Source: Legionella lytica
GTDB taxonomy: Bacteria > Pseudomonadota > Gammaproteobacteria > Legionellales > Legionellaceae
Assembly: GCF_023921225.1 (NCBI RefSeq)
Contig: NZ_CP071529.1
Location: forward strand, 1 to 64,000
Direction of reading: 5' to 3'
DNA length: 64,000 nucleotides
The position numbers were made by a program, and so were the translations under genes. Of this stretch, positions 61,639 to 64,000 are shown piece after piece. The notes under the pieces were generated by a model. That model saw only the letters and a program-made list of their open reading frames with translations, was not told the origin of the DNA and made no database searches. The stretch's first letter is position 1, and each line of letters opens with the position of its first letter.

Positions 61639-62676
61639 TTATTTCCATGGTTTTGGTGTTGTGTGCAAAGGACTAAATTTTTCTCTTTCTTTTGCCTTAG
61701 ATGACTCTGTAGGTGCCATATATCCTGGCTCAGGTCGCCTCATTTCTCTAACATGATCTCTATATTGGTTTGTTTTTTCTTTCTCGGATATTAACTGTGG
61801 TGTTGGTTTAGGGAGCAACGTTCGCAACGCCGTTGGTTTATCAGCTTGCCAAGAGTCGTAATTATGGTCTCCTCTTTTAATTTCTGTTTTTACAATATGT
61901 CCACGTTCGGCTAACTGTAAACTCAACCCCTTGTTTAATGTAATTGCTCCAGGGAATGATTCACCATTTAAACTAGGAGTTTTACCTTCCTCAATTTCAC
62001 CACCACTTAGATAAAATTTTATTGGCAAGCCATCTTTATGAGGTATTTTACTCAACCACGCCATCGCCGTTGCTTGTTTAGTTGTTTCAAGTATTGATGT
62101 TTTGGCTGCCTTTCCCCACTCCTCAAATTTATCAAATCCTTTCCAATCTTTATTCCACCAGAAAGCACCTGATTGAGAAAGAACATTACCAAATGTTTCA
62201 GGATTTGTAAGTGCAGCATGTGTTGCTGCAAGCCCACCAAAGCTGGTGCCACCTATTGTTGTTTGTTCTCGGCGTTTACTACATCCAAATGGAGGTTCTT
62301 GAAGCAGAGGGACAAGTTTATTACTTAAAAAATCAGCGAATTCTTTATTACAAGCGTACTCACCTATCCTATCCTCCGGTGCAGGAATATATACAGTGAC
62401 TTGTGGAGATATTTGTTTCTTTTTACACAACTCATCTAAAATTGCAGGGGTAGATTTAACAGAATCCCCTGGCCGCATTTCTTGTTCGCCATCCATGAGT
62501 ATTAAAACTCCTGGTTGAGTTTCAGTAGAGGGTGGCTGATGAATATAAAGAATGCGATCACCTTCCATTGTTTCTTCCACCGTGTCTTTAGGTATCAGAC
62601 TACCCAAAGCATCAGCATTAATCTTCCCCTTGGAGTCGCGAGCTTGTCTATATATATAGGCAATAGGTTCAGGCAT
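61639..62676 (-). CDS. Alpha/beta-hydrolase of the enterochelin esterase-like (esterase D) family
   Basis: 345 residues. Family motifs: GVLILMDGEQEMRPGDSVK, TVYIPAPEDRIGEYACNKEF, the nucleophile in TTIGGTSFGGLAATHAAL (Ser near residue 148), and the acid/base pair region RGDHNYDSW near residue 282. The C-terminal 50 residues (EKTNQYRDHVREMRRPEPGY...) are an extra polar tail. No signal peptide. The substrate could be a siderophore ester or another ester; a secreted role is possible but unsupported. Confidence 0.82.
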   Translation of the reverse strand: MPEPIAYIYRQARDSKGKINADALGSLIPKDTVEETMEGDRILYIHQPPSTETQPGVLILMDGEQEMRPGDSVKSTPAILDELCKKKQISPQVTVYIPAPEDRIGEYACNKEFADFLSNKLVPLLQEPPFGCSKRREQTTIGGTSFGGLAATHAALTNPETFGNVLSQSGAFWWNKDWKGFDKFEEWGKAAKTSILETTKQATAMAWLSKIPHKDGLPIKFYLSGGEIEEGKTPSLNGESFPGAITLNKGLSLQLAERGHIVKTEIKRGDHNYDSWQADKPTALRTLLPKPTPQLISEKEKTNQYRDHVREMRRPEPGYMAPTESSKAKEREKFSPLHTTPKPWK

Positions 62677-62744
62677 GGTCTTTCTCTGGTTTTGTTTTGT
62701 AAGAATTATTCTATTATTATAGTAACTATACGGAGCTTTGTTTC

Positions 62745-63302
62745 CTATCCCTGGTTAGAAGCAGGTATCCATCGATACAAAGTTGGTATAGATATCCCAA
62801 GATTTTGTGCAACATCCCGAGGTAACGAGCCAGAAGACAGTAATTGTTTAGCCGACTCAATTTTGCTTTGAGTCATTTTTCGTTTACGACCACCAACTCT
62901 ACCTTTTGCTTTCGCAGCAGCTAAGCCCGCTTTAGTTCGTTCGGCCATTAATTCACGTTCCATTTGTGCAAGGCTTGCCATAACATGAAAAAAGAAACGG
63001 CCTGCTGGTGTGGACGTATCGACATTATCGGTAATGCTTTTAAAGTGGATTTCTTTCTGATGCAAATGATTAACTAAGTCAATCAATCCTTTAACAGTTC
63101 GTCCTAATCGATCTAATTTCCAAACAACCAAAGTGTCATTTTTTCTCAATACTTCAAGAGCTAGATCGAGACCTGGGCGATTTGCTTTGGTTCCTGATAT
63201 GTGATCTTGATATAGCTTCTCACAGCCCACTTCCTTCAATGCAGAAAGTTGAAGTTCCAGATTTTGATCAATTGTTGAAACACGCGCATAACCAACCAAC
63301 AT
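62745..63302 (-). CDS. Serine recombinase (resolvase/invertase family)
   Basis: 185 residues from ATG 63302 (GAGGA upstream); the frame is open further up. Catalytic Ser in GYARVSTIDQNLELQLSALK (Ser near residue 9), DHISGTKANRPGLDLALEVL, WKLDRLGRTVKGLIDLVNHL and a C-terminal HTH (LPRDVAQNLGISIPTLYRWI). Likely a resolvase or invertase; no partner transposase or crossover site adjacent was recognised. It may help resolve plasmid multimers. Confidence 0.92.
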   Translation of the reverse strand: MLVGYARVSTIDQNLELQLSALKEVGCEKLYQDHISGTKANRPGLDLALEVLRKNDTLVVWKLDRLGRTVKGLIDLVNHLHQKEIHFKSITDNVDTSTPAGRFFFHVMASLAQMERELMAERTKAGLAAAKAKGRVGGRKRKMTQSKIESAKQLLSSGSLPRDVAQNLGISIPTLYRWIPASNQG

Positions 63303-63312
63303 AACAAATCCT

Positions 63313-63630
63313 CTATGATAAAACCCAGCGACCCTTTTGTTTGATTGCATCGTGCATCGCATCTGGTGCTAAGTCAATTTCTCCAGGCCAAGTTAATACC
63401 CCATATTCAAGATGGGCTTGATTAAAGACGTCTCTATCTTTAAGTGCAGCAAAAATGCCCGCTCGCTCACTCATTATTAATGTAATCATTTCAACAAAAC
63501 CATGTGTGCCATCATTGAATTCGACTTCAATTTCATAATTTTGTAGTGGTTTTACTTTTGTTAAACGCCAAGGAGCAGTGCATACTATTCCAGGGGCGAT
63601 ATTTTCTTTGGTGACTGATTTTGTTCGCAT
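63313..63630 (-). CDS. DUF2442 protein
   Basis: 105 residues from ATG 63630 (GAGG upstream; TTG 63639 is the alternative). PLQNYEIEVEFNDGTHGFVE and AHLEYGVLTWPGEIDLAPDA are the DUF2442 signature. It overlaps the DUF4160 gene before it by 46 bp. DUF4160-DUF2442 pairs are suspected toxin-antitoxin modules. Confidence 0.82.
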   Translation of the reverse strand: MRTKSVTKENIAPGIVCTAPWRLTKVKPLQNYEIEVEFNDGTHGFVEMITLIMSERAGIFAALKDRDVFNQAHLEYGVLTWPGEIDLAPDAMHDAIKQKGRWVLS

Positions 63631-63845
63631 AATGTCCAATCCTCAAGTAACTCTGCGCGGTGTGCAAATGCCCATTCCAATACTAAAGCCAATGCTCGAC
63701 GAGGCATAGAGCCCCTAATTACTTCAAGTGTATGTATATCAATGAGCACTTCATATTCTGCATATAAGGCATGAAAGTGAGGTGGCGCATGATCACCCCA
63801 AAACATTTGAATCAGTATTCCATAAAATGCACTAATTGTTGGCAT
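63585..63845 (-). CDS. DUF4160 protein
   Basis: 86 residues. MPTISAFYGILIQMFWGDHA then PPHFHALYAEYEVLIDIHTL is the DUF4160 pattern (W-x-D-H-x-P-P-H-F-H); the C-terminus is LEDWTLCEQNQSPKKISPLE. It is the first gene of a pair with DUF2442. Its function is unproven; it is sometimes listed as the toxin-like partner. Confidence 0.85.
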   Translation of the reverse strand: MPTISAFYGILIQMFWGDHAPPHFHALYAEYEVLIDIHTLEVIRGSMPRRALALVLEWAFAHRAELLEDWTLCEQNQSPKKISPLE

Positions 63846-64000
63846 TTACTCGTTGTCCTCTTTTCTCAAAACTCATATCAAGTATAATGCAGTAAGAAAG
63901 CAATATCAAGAATGGTTATTGAGAATAACAGAATCCAATAAAAACGGGGATCTACCCTAACGTAGTTTAATCTACTCAAAAACGAACGTTTTCAATAATA
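63846..64000. other. Right-edge non-coding stretch
   Basis: No gene. If the molecule is circular and closes here, this is the parA upstream region. An imperfect symmetric site AAAACG-AA-CGTTTT is at 63979-63992, a possible operator for the HTH of ParA. Closure cannot be judged from the window. Confidence 0.4.

Noticed and set aside
1..64000. CRISPR arrays, tRNA or rRNA genes
   Set aside because: No regularly spaced repeats of CRISPR type and no cloverleaf or ribosomal RNA sequence recognised while reading both strands.

Overview
The window looks like most of a conjugative plasmid of a Legionella species. Base composition is A+T-rich. It carries partition genes (parA, parB), a Rep_3-type initiator, a complete F-type (tra/trb) conjugation apparatus with a MobF relaxase, and a csrA paralogue beside lvr-type genes. 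That last combination is characteristic of Legionella mobile elements. Assignment to Legionella is an inference from gene families and layout; no database search was run.

Layout. 1-3559: parA, parB and rep, with two near-identical palindromes at the parB/rep junction. 3653-4855: decayed IS2-like (IS3 family) element. 5222-8954: response regulator facing a hybrid kinase with two receiver domains, plus a 72-residue protein resembling a lone phosphotransfer helix pair. 9071-13380: acetyltransferase, then an lvrR/lvrA/lvrB/csrA-like regulatory module with an operator-embedded promoter. 13412-39293: traT, a pilin-like gene, then traL-E-K-B-V-C-trbI-W-U-trbC-N-F-trbB-H-G-D-I in near-F order, with many overlapping start and stop codons. 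traI encodes relaxase, helicase and a TOPRIM-like C-terminal region. 39325-41871: membrane proteins, a TraM-like gene on the minus strand and a probable oriT. 41939-44714: defence and stability genes, namely an ArdB-like antirestriction gene, a gene broken by a nonsense codon, duplicated promoter modules and an mqsRA toxin-antitoxin pair followed by an unknown third gene. 44716-49762: hypothetical genes and a DUF3987 protein.

49994-57570 is a complete Tn3-family transposon bounded by 37-bp inverted repeats with one mismatch. It encodes TnpA and a tyrosine recombinase (TnpI type). Its cargo is a MarR regulator, a PhzF-like isomerase, an ornithine cyclodeaminase-family enzyme and a threonine dehydratase-like enzyme. 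Motifs resembling TnpI core sites lie on both sides of the cargo. 57571-61597 is rich in decayed genes (FixJ-like regulator, IS91-type transposase, truncated PAS kinase) but includes an intact aminotransferase with a long C-terminal extension. 61639-63845 holds an esterase, a serine recombinase and a DUF2442/DUF4160 pair.

How it fits together: parAB and rep maintain the replicon. LvrR and the CsrA paralogue probably set the on/off state of the tra operon. TraI, TraM and TraD process the DNA and deliver it to the F-type channel. The ArdB-like protein and MqsRA favour establishment and retention. Transposition and decay at the right end have brought in and eroded metabolic and signalling cargo.
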